64,000 nt of DNA from Silicimonas algicola (GTDB taxonomy: Bacteria > Pseudomonadota > Alphaproteobacteria > Rhodobacterales > Rhodobacteraceae), in NCBI RefSeq assembly GCF_003148765.1, contig NZ_QGGV01000001.1, positions 614,001 to 678,000 on the forward strand, written 5' to 3'. Numbering within the stretch: position 1 is the first letter of the stretch; each line of letters starts with the position of its first letter. Below are positions 43,719 to 52,626 of the stretch, piece by piece. The notes below the pieces were generated by a model. It was not told the origin of the DNA. It searched no databases and was given only the letters and a program-made list of their open reading frames with translations. Made by a program: the position numbers and the translations under genes.

Positions 43719-43883
43719 TGGAAAGCGACAGCCGTCAGGACTGACAAGCCGGCCGACCTCGTCCTGCCGGAGGTTGCGCGGATCGACAGGTGTGCGCGCA
43801 TTCCGCAGGAGGCGCCCACCCGCAGCCATCACGACGTCAAGGGCCAGTTCGCGACTGGCTGCCAAGGGAGAATTCAGAGGATT

Positions 43884-43959
<76 letters not shown>

Positions 43960-44034
43960 ATCCGGGTTGGCGCGGATCGCTCCGCGCCAGCGTGAGTTAA
44001 TGGCTCCGCCCTTTCGGCGCAAGCCAAAAAACGG

Positions 44035-44355
44035 TCAGTCTTCGTCGTCTGCGCTGACGTCCGCGATGTCGTCAAGCGAGACATCGTCCTCGTCGTCGTC
44101 GTCCTCGAGAACGTCGTCGCCGAGATCGGCGCTGTCATCCTCGTCGTCCAGGACGATATCGTCTTCCTCGAACGGTTCCTCCGGCTTCGCCGAGCGGTCG
44201 GGCTTGTCGGCCACGAGGCTGCGCCGGCCCTTGCCGGTCTCGAGAGACACGACCTCGCCCGTATAGGGGCTGACGATCGGGCTTTTGTTCAGGTCGTAGA
44301 AACGCTTGCCCGTGGTCGGACAAACACGCTTCGTGCCCCAGTCTTCTTTGGGCAT
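44035..44355 (-). CDS. TIGR02300 family protein (FYDLN acid)
   Basis: A 106-residue protein whose N-terminal third has WGTKRVCPTTGKRFYDLN (residues 6-23) and SPIVSPYTGE, the signature of the alphaproteobacterial TIGR02300 family. The last ~45 residues are almost entirely Asp and Glu. The function is not known; the single CPxTG plus later polar residues hint at a half zinc ribbon. AGGAAAGTGAG precedes the ATG. Its presence supports an alphaproteobacterial source. Confidence 0.9.
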   Translation of the reverse strand: MPKEDWGTKRVCPTTGKRFYDLNKSPIVSPYTGEVVSLETGKGRRSLVADKPDRSAKPEEPFEEDDIVLDDEDDSADLGDDVLEDDDDEDDVSLDDIADVSADDED

Positions 44356-44476
44356 TGTCGCTCACTTTCCTGTCTGTCTCTAGGATCGACGCGCCACCTG
44401 CCACACTGGCGGGGCACTGTCAAAGGCTTTCCGGGACCTCTGGCGAAACGACCGCGGGGCGGCTAGCGTGCCGCGC

Positions 44477-45172
44477 ATGGGCGAGGGTCTCATCAGACTG
44501 GCAGACGGGCAGGGGACGGCGGTCGAACTGCGCCGGTCGCGGCGTGCGCGGCGTCTGTCGCTCCGGGTGTCCTCGCTCGATGGAAAGGTGACGCTGACGC
44601 TGCCGCCCGGCGTGTCCGACCGCGAGGCGCGCCGCTTCGTCGAGGAGAAATCCGACTGGATCGCGGGCGCCCTGTCGCGGCGACCGGACGAGGTGCGGGT
44701 GACCGAAGGCGCCGAGGTGCCGGTGGAGGGCATCGCCCGCCGCGTTGTCCCGGGCACGGGCCGGTCGGCGCGTCTCCTGCCGTCGTCCATAACCGCGCCT
44801 GCGGGCCGTGAGGGTCCGGCCATCGCGGCGCTTCTGAAGTCGCTTGCCCGCGACCGGCTGGCGCAGGCCTCGGATCGCCACGCCAGGGCGCTCGGCCGCA
44901 GCTATTCCCGCCTGACCCTGCGCGACACCCGGTCGAGATGGGGCTCCTGTTCGACCGACGGCAACCTGATGTACTCGTGGCGCCTGATCCTCGCCCCGCC
45001 CGAGGTGCTGGACTACGTCGCGGCGCACGAGGTCGCCCATCTGGCGCGCATGGACCACTCACCCGCCTTCTGGGCAGAGGTCTGCGCGCTCTGCCCGACC
45101 TACGCCGCGCCGCGCGCATGGCTTCGGCGCGAGGGCGCGGCGCTCCATCGCTTCCGCTTCTCGGCCGATTGA
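44477..45172 (+). CDS. SprT-like/YgjP-type zinc metallopeptidase (DUF45)
   Basis: A 231-residue protein with HEVAHLARMDHSPAFW (HExxH at ~184-188, and a third His-containing motif), the zinc site of YgjP/M48-like peptidases, and DTRSRWGSCSTDGNL (~152) that is diagnostic of the DUF45 family. No signal peptide. Substrate unknown; related eukaryotic SprT-like enzymes degrade DNA-crosslinked proteins, but that role is not established for YgjP. A GTG start nine bases upstream is equally possible. Confidence 0.85.
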   Translation: MGEGLIRLADGQGTAVELRRSRRARRLSLRVSSLDGKVTLTLPPGVSDREARRFVEEKSDWIAGALSRRPDEVRVTEGAEVPVEGIARRVVPGTGRSARLLPSSITAPAGREGPAIAALLKSLARDRLAQASDRHARALGRSYSRLTLRDTRSRWGSCSTDGNLMYSWRLILAPPEVLDYVAAHEVAHLARMDHSPAFWAEVCALCPTYAAPRAWLRREGAALHRFRFSAD

Positions 45173-45205
45173 CGGGCCGGGGGCGCTGTGATCACACTCG
45201 CGCCC

Positions 45206-45847
45206 ATGACCCGAACCATCGAGCCACGGCCCTCGGCCCACGACCAGGTCTACCGCAGCCTGCGCGGCCAGATCATGCACGGTGAGATCGAACCGGGCGC
45301 CGCGCTGACGCTTCGGGGCATCGGCAAGGACTTTGGCGTCTCGATGACCCCCGCGCGCGAGGCCGTCCGCCGCCTCGTGGCCGAGGGCGCGCTGACCTTC
45401 TCGGCCTCGGGACGCGTCTCGACGCCCGAACTGACCAACGAGCGCATCGAGGAACTGGCCGCCCTTCGCGCGCTGATCGAGACCGAACTCGCCAGCCGCG
45501 CCCTGCCGCGCGCGCACCTGGCCCTCATCGACCGGCTGACGGCGATCAACTCCACCGTGGCCGAGGCCGTCGCGAAGGGCGACGCGGTGGCCTACATCCG
45601 CCGCAACCTCGAATTCCACCGCACGCTCTACCTTCGCGCCCAGGCGCCGGCGATGCTCCAGATGGCGGAAACCGTGTGGCTCCAGCTCGGCCCGACGATG
45701 CGCAAGCTCTACGGTCGGATGCGGCAGGGCACCCCGCCCGAAGCGCACCGCCAGATCCTCGCCGCCCTCCGCGCGGGAGACGAGCCGGGACTTCGCCTCG
45801 CCGTCCGGGTCGACGTGACAAAGGGGCTGAGGATGCTCGCCGTATGA
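45206..45847 (+). CDS. GntR-family (FadR-type) transcriptional regulator
   Basis: A 213-residue regulator. The N-terminal winged helix (about 8-72) has VYRSLRGQIMHGEIEPG and VSMTPAREAVRRLVAEGAL. The C-terminal FCD domain has the metal/effector-binding helices, with RNLEFHRTLYLRA and a late His in PPEAHRQILAAL. FCD-type GntR proteins respond to small carboxylic acids. ATG 45206 fits the family start; GTG 45188 would add six residues. Its stop overlaps the thioesterase start, and an MFS transporter follows, so it probably regulates them. Confidence 0.88.
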   Translation: MTRTIEPRPSAHDQVYRSLRGQIMHGEIEPGAALTLRGIGKDFGVSMTPAREAVRRLVAEGALTFSASGRVSTPELTNERIEELAALRALIETELASRALPRAHLALIDRLTAINSTVAEAVAKGDAVAYIRRNLEFHRTLYLRAQAPAMLQMAETVWLQLGPTMRKLYGRMRQGTPPEAHRQILAALRAGDEPGLRLAVRVDVTKGLRMLAV

Positions 45848-46284
45848 CGCGGACGCCCGCGTCGCGCCGCGACGACTATCCGGTGTTCCGCCGCCTCCAA
45901 ACCCGCTGGATGGACAACGACCAATACGGCCACATGAACAACGCCGTCCACTACGCGCTCTTCGACACGGCGGTGAACGGCTGGCTGATCGAGGAAGGCC
46001 TCCTCGCGGAGACCGGCGCCGAGGCCTATTTCCTCGTCGCCGAAACCGGCTGCCACTACCATTCCGAACTGGCGTTCCCGGGCTGGGTCGATGCCGGGCT
46101 CCGCATCGCGCATCTGGGCACGACCTCCGCCGTCTACCACATCGGCCTTTTCGCCGAAGGCTCCGGCACGGCCGCCGCGGACGGACGCTTCGTTCACGTC
46201 CACGTCGTCCGTGGCACCCACCGTCCCATGCCGATCCCCGAGGCCGCGCGGCAGGTGCTCGCACGCCTCTTCCCTGCCGCCTGA
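45844..46284 (+). CDS. Acyl-CoA thioesterase, 4HBT hotdog fold
   Basis: A 146-residue hotdog-fold protein with TRWMDNDQYGHMNNAVHYAL (~21-40), the catalytic-Asp segment of 4-hydroxybenzoyl-CoA thioesterase-like enzymes. It hydrolyses an acyl-CoA of unknown nature in the cytoplasm. It starts at ATGA inside the GntR gene stop. The link to a carboxylate-type regulator and a transporter suggests handling of one organic acid and its CoA ester. Confidence 0.85.
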   Translation: MTRTPASRRDDYPVFRRLQTRWMDNDQYGHMNNAVHYALFDTAVNGWLIEEGLLAETGAEAYFLVAETGCHYHSELAFPGWVDAGLRIAHLGTTSAVYHIGLFAEGSGTAAADGRFVHVHVVRGTHRPMPIPEAARQVLARLFPAA

Positions 46285-46359
46285 TCCATCGCGTACCGTC
46301 AACGCTGGCATCAATAAATTGCGTTTGACCCAGCCGGGGATTGCGCAGACACGAAACGC

Positions 46360-47601
46360 ATGAAACCGCCCGCGCCTCTCTTCACGCCCGTCCTGATCGC
46401 GGGCTGCATCCTCGTCCTCGTCAGCTTCGCCGCCCGCTCGTCCTTCGGGATTTTCCAGATCCCCATCGCCGAGGAATTCGGCTGGGCGCGGGCGGAGTTC
46501 TCGCTCGCCATCGCGATCCAGAACCTGTTCTGGGGCATCGGCCAGCCGCTCTTCGGCGCGATGGCCGAGAAGATCGGCGACCGGAAGGCCATCATCCTCG
46601 GCGCCCTTCTCTACGCCACCGGCCTCACGCTGTCGTCCGTCGCGACGACCCCTTACGTCATGCAGAGCCTCGAGGTCCTTGTCGGCTTCGGCATCGCGGG
46701 GACGGGCTTCGGCGTCATCCTCGCCATCGTGGGCCGGGCCTCGTCGGACGAGAACCGCTCGATGTCGCTGGCAATTGCCACCGCCGCAGGCTCGGCGGGG
46801 CAGGTGGTCGGCCCGCTCGTGGCGGAAAGCCTCCTCGCCGTCATGCCGTGGCAGTCGGTTTTCGTCGTCTTCGCCGGACTGATCCTCGCGGCCCTCGCAG
46901 TCCTGCCGATGATCCGCGCGCCCGCCGTGTCGAAGGCCGAACTCGAGGAAAGCATGGGCACCGTCCTGCGCCGCGCCTTCCGTGACCCGTCCTACGGCAT
47001 GATCTTCCTCGGCTTCTTCTCCTGCGGCTACCAGCTCGGCTTCATTACCGCCCACTTCCCGGCCCTGGTGACCGAGATGTGCGGCCCCATCATGCAGGGC
47101 GGCGTGCTGCACTCCATCGGGATCACCACGACCTCGGCGCTCGGAGCGGCGGCGATCTCGCTCATCGGTCTCTTCAATATCGTGGGCACGCTGACGGCGG
47201 GCTGGCTCGGCAAGCGCTATACCAAGAAGTACCTGCTGGCGGGGATCTACACGTTGCGAACCATCGTCGCGGCGGCCTTCATCCTCGCCCCCATCACGCC
47301 GGCGTCGGTCCTGCTGTTCTCGGCCTTCATGGGCGCGCTCTGGCTCGCGACCGTGCCGCTGACCTCGGGCCTCGTCGCGCATCTCTACGGGCTGCGCTTC
47401 ATGGGCACGCTCTACGGCTTCGTCTTCCTCAGCCACCAGTTGGGCTCGTTCCTCGGTGTCTGGCTCGGCGGACGCATGTACGACCTCACCGGCGGCTACA
47501 CGATGGTCTGGTGGATCGGCGTGGGCATCGGCGCCTTCAGCGCGATCATCCACTTGCCTGTCCGTGAAGAGCGGCGCGACCTTCCCGTCGTGCCGGCCTA
47601 G
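46360..47601 (+). CDS. Major facilitator superfamily transporter
   Basis: A 413-residue MFS protein with 12 membrane segments. The loop between segments 2 and 3 reads GAMAEKIGDRKAIILG, the MFS D-R-K signature, with its counterpart WLGKRYTKKYLLAG in the second half. The N-terminal SFAARSSFGIFQIPIAEEFG resembles oxalate/formate-type (OFA) and other carboxylate transporters. It lies 75 bases after the thioesterase. Its stop and the stop of the convergent hydrolase share the palindrome CTAG. Confidence 0.88.
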   Translation: MKPPAPLFTPVLIAGCILVLVSFAARSSFGIFQIPIAEEFGWARAEFSLAIAIQNLFWGIGQPLFGAMAEKIGDRKAIILGALLYATGLTLSSVATTPYVMQSLEVLVGFGIAGTGFGVILAIVGRASSDENRSMSLAIATAAGSAGQVVGPLVAESLLAVMPWQSVFVVFAGLILAALAVLPMIRAPAVSKAELEESMGTVLRRAFRDPSYGMIFLGFFSCGYQLGFITAHFPALVTEMCGPIMQGGVLHSIGITTTSALGAAAISLIGLFNIVGTLTAGWLGKRYTKKYLLAGIYTLRTIVAAAFILAPITPASVLLFSAFMGALWLATVPLTSGLVAHLYGLRFMGTLYGFVFLSHQLGSFLGVWLGGRMYDLTGGYTMVWWIGVGIGAFSAIIHLPVREERRDLPVVPA

Positions 47602-48524
47602 GGCGCCAGGAACGTCCGCAGCGCCTCGGCCACCTGTGCGGGATGGGTCTGAAGAAGGTTGTGCCCGGCGCCGGCGATCTGCTCATGCCGCGCCCGCGGG
47701 TTGAGCGAGGCGAGCTTGCCCATCGCGGCCAGCGGGATCACCGGATCCTCCGCCCCCCAGATCGCCAGCACGCGCGTGCCGTGGTCGCGGATGCGCACAT
47801 GATCGCCGTGCGAGGCATGGGCCAGAAGATGCCGCCGCGACGACAGAAGGGCGGGCAGATAGCCGCGCGTCCGCGTCTCGGCGGCCTGACGGTCCTCGAA
47901 GTCGGGGATGACCGTCGGCGTCGAGCGGTTCTCGATCAACTCGCGTCTCAACGCGATGCCGCCCAGCACGCGCGTCAGCCAGCCGCCGATCAGCGGCGCG
48001 CGCCACAGCCAGCCCGACTCCGTCTTCTCGGCCGGCACGAGACCCGCCGGCGCAATCAGGATCAGCGCCTCGACGCGCGACGCCTCCTCGGCCGCGAAGG
48101 CCGCCGCGATCTGACCGCCCATGCTGTAGCCCAGGACCGTCAGCGGACCCGTCACGGCCTGGTCCCGCAGAAGCTCGCGCAACTGCCGCAGGAAGAAATC
48201 GACTCCCTGCGCGCCGCGCGCCCTTTCGGAATAGCCGCGCCCGTAAAGGTCGTAGGTCAGCACGCGATAGCCCAGCCGCGCGAGACTGCGCTCGGTCGCT
48301 GCGAAGACGTAGGAGGGCGTCGACAGTCCGTGGATGCAGACCGCCACCGGGTCTCCGTCCGAGCCCGTCCAGCGATAGTGCGTGGCCCCGCCCGGAAGTT
48401 CTGCGATCTCGCCCGGCGCCTCGGATCGGCGCCGCGTCGTCACCGGCATTCGCATCGCCTCGGCGATGGCCGGCGCGGCCGCCACGGCCAGCGCGACGCC
48501 GCCCAGCACCCAAGGCCAGATCAT
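47598..48524 (-). CDS. Alpha/beta-hydrolase
   Basis: A 308-residue hydrolase with an N-terminal hydrophobic segment (about 1-24, signal anchor or signal peptide). VAVCIHGLSTPSYVF gives the oxyanion loop, VLGYSMGGQIAAAFA (~131) the nucleophile Ser, DPVIPL the Asp, and GAGHNLLQTHP the His. Substrate unknown. It probably faces the periplasm. Its ATG overlaps the stop of the HAD gene by four bases, so the two are co-transcribed. Confidence 0.85.
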   Translation of the reverse strand: MIWPWVLGGVALAVAAAPAIAEAMRMPVTTRRRSEAPGEIAELPGGATHYRWTGSDGDPVAVCIHGLSTPSYVFAATERSLARLGYRVLTYDLYGRGYSERARGAQGVDFFLRQLRELLRDQAVTGPLTVLGYSMGGQIAAAFAAEEASRVEALILIAPAGLVPAEKTESGWLWRAPLIGGWLTRVLGGIALRRELIENRSTPTVIPDFEDRQAAETRTRGYLPALLSSRRHLLAHASHGDHVRIRDHGTRVLAIWGAEDPVIPLAAMGKLASLNPRARHEQIAGAGHNLLQTHPAQVAEALRTFLAP

Positions 48525-49135
48525 GCCCCGCCGCCCGGCAGGACACCCTCCGCCACGAGCCGCGCGCGCCATCCGTCCGCTTCGGTGAAAAGATGCGTCT
48601 TCCAGCCCCGCGCCTCGGCGGCCGCAAGGTTCTCGGGCTTGTCGTCGGTGAAGATCAGCTCTGCCCCCGACAGGCCCATCCCGACCTCAAGCGCCTCGTA
48701 GATCGCCGGGTCGGGCTTCGCGACGCCCAGATGCGCAGAGACGAATTCGCGGTCGAACTCGCGCAGCACCGGGTGCAGCGCCTTCGCGCGCTCCATCGTG
48801 TCGGGTCCGAAGTTGGACAGGGACACGCAGGGCATGCCAGCGGCCTTTACCTCGCGAAAGACCTCGGCCGTTCCCGGCACCGCCGTCCGAAAGGTCTCTT
48901 CCCAGTCGTCGCTCCAGCGCCGGATCTCGTCACTCCAGTCCGGGTGCAACTCGGCGTGCGCATAGGCCGCGTCCCGCGACGATGTCCCGAGGTCGATGGC
49001 TTCGTTCATCCGGTGCAGCGCGGTCTCGGCGAACAGCCTCTCGCGCCGCTCGCGCCCGATCAGCCGGTCATAGTGCGCCTCGGGCTCCCAACGCGCGAAG
49101 ATGTTGCCGATGTCCCAGACGACTGCCCTGACCAT
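48521..49135 (-). CDS. HAD-IA family hydrolase (YihX-like)
   Basis: A 204-residue HAD phosphatase with motif [15 protein letters not shown] (~5), motif II LSNFGPD (~109), the Lys in [13 protein letters not shown] and motif [11 protein letters not shown]. As in YihX-like proteins the second motif-I position is Gly-Asn rather than Asp, so only the nucleophile Asp is standard. It dephosphorylates a small metabolite. GGAGG lies five bases before the ATG. It leads a two-gene unit with the alpha/beta-hydrolase. Confidence 0.82.
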   Translation of the reverse strand: MVRAVVWDIGNIFARWEPEAHYDRLIGRERRERLFAETALHRMNEAIDLGTSSRDAAYAHAELHPDWSDEIRRWSDDWEETFRTAVPGTAEVFREVKAAGMPCVSLSNFGPDTMERAKALHPVLREFDREFVSAHLGVAKPDPAIYEALEVGMGLSGAELIFTDDKPENLAAAEARGWKTHLFTEADGWRARLVAEGVLPGGGA

Positions 49136-49167
49136 CCCTGCCTCCAGACTGCCTTTCGGCCCTTGTC

Positions 49168-50130
49168 TCAGAGACGGTTCGGCGCGTCCAGCACCTCGCG
49201 CCGCCGCGCCACTGCCTCGCGCCAGATCAGGACGAGGCCGGAGACGAGGATCAGCGCGATGCCCGCGAAGGCAACGGTATCTGGCAGGACACCGAAGACC
49301 GTCAGGTCGAAGAACACCGCCATCGGCAATGCGATATATTCGAAGGGTGCGACGAAAGCCGCCTCCGCCCGGCGGAACGCCTCGCTGATCGAGAAGCCGC
49401 CCATGGCCGAGCTGACGCCCAGAAGCGCCAGAAGCCAGACATCGCTCGTCGCCGGCCAGGTCCAGGCTCTCAAAAGGAAATGCGCCGAAGGGTGGTCGAA
49501 GACATCGTATCCACCATGTCCAAGCAACATCCCCGCCGCCCCCGAAATGACGAGGAACGTCAACTGGATCGTCAACGCCATCGCCGTCGCGTTCTCGGTT
49601 GCCCCGATCGCCCGCGTGATGGTGTGCAGAAGCGCATAGCCCGTCGCCGCGAAGAGCGGCAGCAGGGCCGCGGCCTGAAACGCCTCCGTCCCCGGACGCA
49701 GCACGACGACGACGCCGACGAGACCGACCGCAATGGCGATCCACCGCCTCGGCCCGACCGTTTCGTGCAGGAACCACACCGAGAAGGCGGAGATCAGAAG
49801 CGGGCTGACGAAGAAGATCGCCGTCGCCTCGGACAGGGGCATGGCGGCGAGGCCGAGGAAGAAGAACAGGTTCGCCACGAAGACGCACAGCCCCCGCGCC
49901 AGATGCAGCCACACCCGCGAGATCCGAAGGCTCGCCCGCGTCAGGGGCAGAATGACGCCCAGAAGGAACAGGATCCCGAACAGCGTCCGGATGAACATCA
50001 CCTCGTAAAGCGCGTATCCGTCCGACAGGAACTTCACCAGCACGTCGGTCGTGCTGAAGCACGCGACGGCCAGCATGGCCCAGAGAGCGCCCACGAAAGG
50101 CGCCGGGGTAGGGGCGGCATCGATACGCAT
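49168..50130 (-). CDS. EamA/DMT-family transporter
   Basis: A 320-residue protein with ten membrane segments arranged as two EamA repeats: the first has [19 protein letters not shown] and [12 protein letters not shown], the second [19 protein letters not shown]. Drug/metabolite transporters of this size usually export amino acids or other small metabolites. ATG 50130 is used; a TTG nine bases upstream is possible. It may be transcribed with the HAD and hydrolase genes, which follow after 32 bases. Confidence 0.87.
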   Translation of the reverse strand: MRIDAAPTPAPFVGALWAMLAVACFSTTDVLVKFLSDGYALYEVMFIRTLFGILFLLGVILPLTRASLRISRVWLHLARGLCVFVANLFFFLGLAAMPLSEATAIFFVSPLLISAFSVWFLHETVGPRRWIAIAVGLVGVVVVLRPGTEAFQAAALLPLFAATGYALLHTITRAIGATENATAMALTIQLTFLVISGAAGMLLGHGGYDVFDHPSAHFLLRAWTWPATSDVWLLALLGVSSAMGGFSISEAFRRAEAAFVAPFEYIALPMAVFFDLTVFGVLPDTVAFAGIALILVSGLVLIWREAVARRREVLDAPNRL

Positions 50131-50238
50131 CCCCCGCAACTAGCCCGCTCCGAGGTCCGGGAAAAGACCCACCTCGCTCTTGCCCGCAGTCCTGCGACGC
50201 GGCGTAATGGAAAGGTCGGGCGGGCGAGGAGGATTGTC

Positions 50239-50592
50239 GTGAAGAAACACCGGATCTACACCGCCAGCTTCGGCTCGGTCTATCCGCACTATGTCGCCAA
50301 GGCCGAGCGCAAGGGCCGCACGAAGGAAGAGGTCGACGAGATCATCCGCTGGCTCACCGGCTATGACCGGAAGGCGCTCGAAACGGTCATCGCCGACGGC
50401 ACCGACTTCGAGACCTTCTTCGACCGCGCGCCCGCGATGAACCCGGCGCGGACGCAGATCACCGGCCTCATCTGCGGGATCCGGGTCGAGGAGATCGAAG
50501 AGCCGACGATGCGCGAGATCCGCTACCTCGACAAGCTCGTCGACGAACTGGCGAACGGGCGAAAGATGGAGAAGATCCTCCGCCCCGCCTGA
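50239..50592 (+). CDS. DUF2200 family protein
   Basis: A 117-residue protein that matches the DUF2200 family: it starts [20 protein letters not shown], has [13 protein letters not shown] (~34), then [21 protein letters not shown] and [19 protein letters not shown]. No function has been assigned. It starts at GTG 50239, five bases after GAGGAGG. It stands alone between divergent and convergent neighbours, so no operon clue is available. Confidence 0.85.
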   Translation: MKKHRIYTASFGSVYPHYVAKAERKGRTKEEVDEIIRWLTGYDRKALETVIADGTDFETFFDRAPAMNPARTQITGLICGIRVEEIEEPTMREIRYLDKLVDELANGRKMEKILRPA

Positions 50593-50608
50593 CCTGGCCC
50601 CGCCTGAC

Positions 50609-51088
50609 CTAGCCGCGCCGGGCCGCGTCGATCGCCGCGACGTCGATCTTGCCCATGTCCATCATCGCCGTGAAGGCGCGCTTCGCCTCGTCGCCGCCCG
50701 CCGCCATGGCCTCGGTCAGCGTGCGCGGCGTGATCTGCCAGTTGACGCCCCACTTGTCCTTGCACCAGCCGCAGGCACTCTCCTGTCCGCCGTTGCCGAC
50801 GATGGCGTCCCAGTAGCGGTCCGTCTCGTCCTGGTCGTCGGTCGCGATCTGGAACGAGAAGGCCTCGCTCTGCTTGAACGTCGTCCCGCCGTTCAGCCCG
50901 ATGCAGGGAATGCCCATGACGGTGAACAGGACGGTCAGAACATCGCCCGCCTTCCCGGACGGATAGTCGGAGGGCGCCCGGTACACGGCATCGACCGTCG
51001 TATCCGGGAACGTCTCGGCATAGAAGCGCGCCGCGGCCTCGGCATCCTTGTCGTACCAGACGCAGATCATGTTCTTCGGGGTGGCCAT
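50609..51088 (-). CDS. VOC family protein (PhnB/DUF899-like glyoxalase fold)
   Basis: A 159-residue protein of the PhnB-like VOC group (3-demethylubiquinone methyltransferase-like Pfam). Hallmarks are FYAETFPDTTVDAV (~22), GLNGGTTFKQSEAFSFQI and CGWCKDKWGVNWQITP. No catalytic role is established for this group. Despite the PhnB label it has no shown link to phosphonates. ATG 51088 is used (GGGAG seven bases upstream). A perfect ATTACGTT-N6-AACGTAAT repeat lies 18 bases upstream of the start. Confidence 0.85.
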   Translation of the reverse strand: MATPKNMICVWYDKDAEAAARFYAETFPDTTVDAVYRAPSDYPSGKAGDVLTVLFTVMGIPCIGLNGGTTFKQSEAFSFQIATDDQDETDRYWDAIVGNGGQESACGWCKDKWGVNWQITPRTLTEAMAAGGDEAKRAFTAMMDMGKIDVAAIDAARRG

Positions 51089-51105
51089 TTCGAATCTCCC
51101 TGTCA

Positions 51106-51127
51106 ATTACGTTGATATAAACGTAAT
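51106..51127. promoter_or_regulatory. Perfect 22-bp palindrome upstream of the VOC gene
   Basis: ATTACGTT-GATATA-AACGTAAT, two perfect 8-bp arms, is AT-rich in a GC-rich context and sits 18 bases before the VOC gene start. It has the size and place of an operator for a dimeric ArsR- or TetR-type repressor. No such regulator gene is adjacent. Confidence 0.55.
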
Positions 51128-51173
51128 GTGAGAGAGAGGAACCGCCAATGCCTTTTCGCCGGAGTCGCGAAAT

Positions 51174-51605
51174 TCAGCGCAGCGCCCGCTCCAGAGCCTC
51201 GAGGAACCGCGACCGGTCCGCCTTGCTGAACCCCTTGCCGCCGCCCTGACGGAACGGATCCGCCGCGCGCAGGTCGGCGGCGAGGTCGCGCATCGCCAGC
51301 GCCTCGCCCATGTTCCGCTCGGTCAGCCTCTCGCCGTTCGGCTTCAGGACGACCGCGCCAGCCGCCACGCACTTCGCTGCCAGGGGCATGTCATTCGTCA
51401 CGACCACGTCGCCCGGCCCGCAATGCTCGGCGATGTGCTTGTCCGCCTCGTCCGCGCCCGAGGCGACGTAGACGCTCTCGATCAGCGGATTGGGCGATGG
51501 CCGGATGCCCCCGTTCGACACCATCGCGACCTTCACCTGCCGACGCGTCGCCACGCGCTCGACCTCGGCCTTGACGGGGCAGGCATCGGCATCGACCCAG
51601 ATCAT
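51174..51605 (-). CDS. YaiI/YqxD family protein (DUF188)
   Basis: A 143-residue protein of the UPF0178/YaiI group. It opens with IWVDADACPVKAEVERVA and has DVVVTNDMPLA (~75) and PNGERLT, the family pattern, which resembles a PIN/NYN-like nuclease fold. Its function is not demonstrated. The ATG overlaps the stop of the AEC transporter by one base, so the two are co-transcribed. Confidence 0.88.
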   Translation of the reverse strand: MIWVDADACPVKAEVERVATRRQVKVAMVSNGGIRPSPNPLIESVYVASGADEADKHIAEHCGPGDVVVTNDMPLAAKCVAAGAVVLKPNGERLTERNMGEALAMRDLAADLRAADPFRQGGGKGFSKADRSRFLEALERALR

Positions 51606-52534
51606 CAGAACGGACTCAGCCAGGCGATGACGGCCGCCACCGTCACGACCGAGATCGCCGTCGACACGAGGATCGCCGACGACACGCGCTGCGGCGCAAC
51701 ACCGTAATGCTGCGCAAGGATGAAGATGTTGCCCGCGACGGGCAGGGCGGCGGCGGCCACCATGACTTTCGCCGCGAAGGCGTCGACCGGGAAGATCAGG
51801 ATTGCGGTCACGAAGACCGCGGCCGGATGCAGGACCAGCTTGCAGAACGACAGCCACAGCGCCACCGACATCCGCTCGGCCGACCGAGACGCCAGCGAGG
51901 CGCCGATGGCGAAAAGCGCCCCCGGCGTGGCGGCGGCTCCCAGAAGCACCAGGAACTCGTCCACCGGCTGCGGCATCGGCAGCTTCCACGACGACCACAC
52001 CATGCCAAGGACGATGGACACGATCATCGGGTTCTTCACCAGCCCCAGCAGCACCGTCTTGAGGATCCCCAGCGACAGCCGCCCTTCGCGCGACACGGTG
52101 ATGAGGATCACGATCAGCGACGAGAACACGATCAGGTCGCAGGTCAGCATGATGATGACCGGCCGCGGCGCCTCGGGCCCGAGGAGAAGCGCGAACATCG
52201 GCACGCCCAGGAAGCCCACGTTGCCGATCACCGCGCATTGCGACTCGACGGCGCCGACCGCCAGCCCGATCCCCCGGAAGGATGCGACCGCCGTCGCGAT
52301 CAAATACACGACGATGGTGGCGCTCAGGTAGGCCGCGATGAACGTCCAGTCGAGGATCTGACCGATCTCGAGCGTCGCCACGAAGCGGAAGATCATCGCC
52401 GACAGCGCGAAATAGAAGACGAACTTCGTCAGGTAGGCCGTCGCTTCCTCGGTGAAGAACCGCGCCCGGCCCGAGGCATAGCCAAGGCCGATCACCGCGA
52501 AGAACGGCAGCGTCTTGAGGAAGATCTCCCACAT
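51605..52534 (-). CDS. AEC-family (auxin efflux carrier) transporter
   Basis: A 309-residue membrane protein with ten segments, the architecture of the AEC family (bile/auxin efflux-type). It opens WEIFLKTLPFFAVIGLGYASG and has GNVGFLGVPMF (~99) and GAAATPGALFAIGASL in the crossing helices. Bacterial members move malate or other small acids. The gene is divergent from the DMT transporter at 52627, 92 bases away. Substrate cannot be read. Confidence 0.88.
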   Translation of the reverse strand: MWEIFLKTLPFFAVIGLGYASGRARFFTEEATAYLTKFVFYFALSAMIFRFVATLEIGQILDWTFIAAYLSATIVVYLIATAVASFRGIGLAVGAVESQCAVIGNVGFLGVPMFALLLGPEAPRPVIIMLTCDLIVFSSLIVILITVSREGRLSLGILKTVLLGLVKNPMIVSIVLGMVWSSWKLPMPQPVDEFLVLLGAAATPGALFAIGASLASRSAERMSVALWLSFCKLVLHPAAVFVTAILIFPVDAFAAKVMVAAAALPVAGNIFILAQHYGVAPQRVSSAILVSTAISVVTVAAVIAWLSPF

Positions 52535-52626
52535 GCCGACCCCGCTATCACGCGGGCGGGACGGTAAAAAGAGCCCACGGCATCGTCCCCGCTTGCGGCG
52601 CTTCCGGCGCGGCGCTACCGGAGGAC

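Noticed and set aside
50609-51088. PhnB-like label as evidence for phosphonate metabolism
   Set aside because: The PhnB name of this VOC group is historical. The gene lies far from the phn operon and among unrelated genes.
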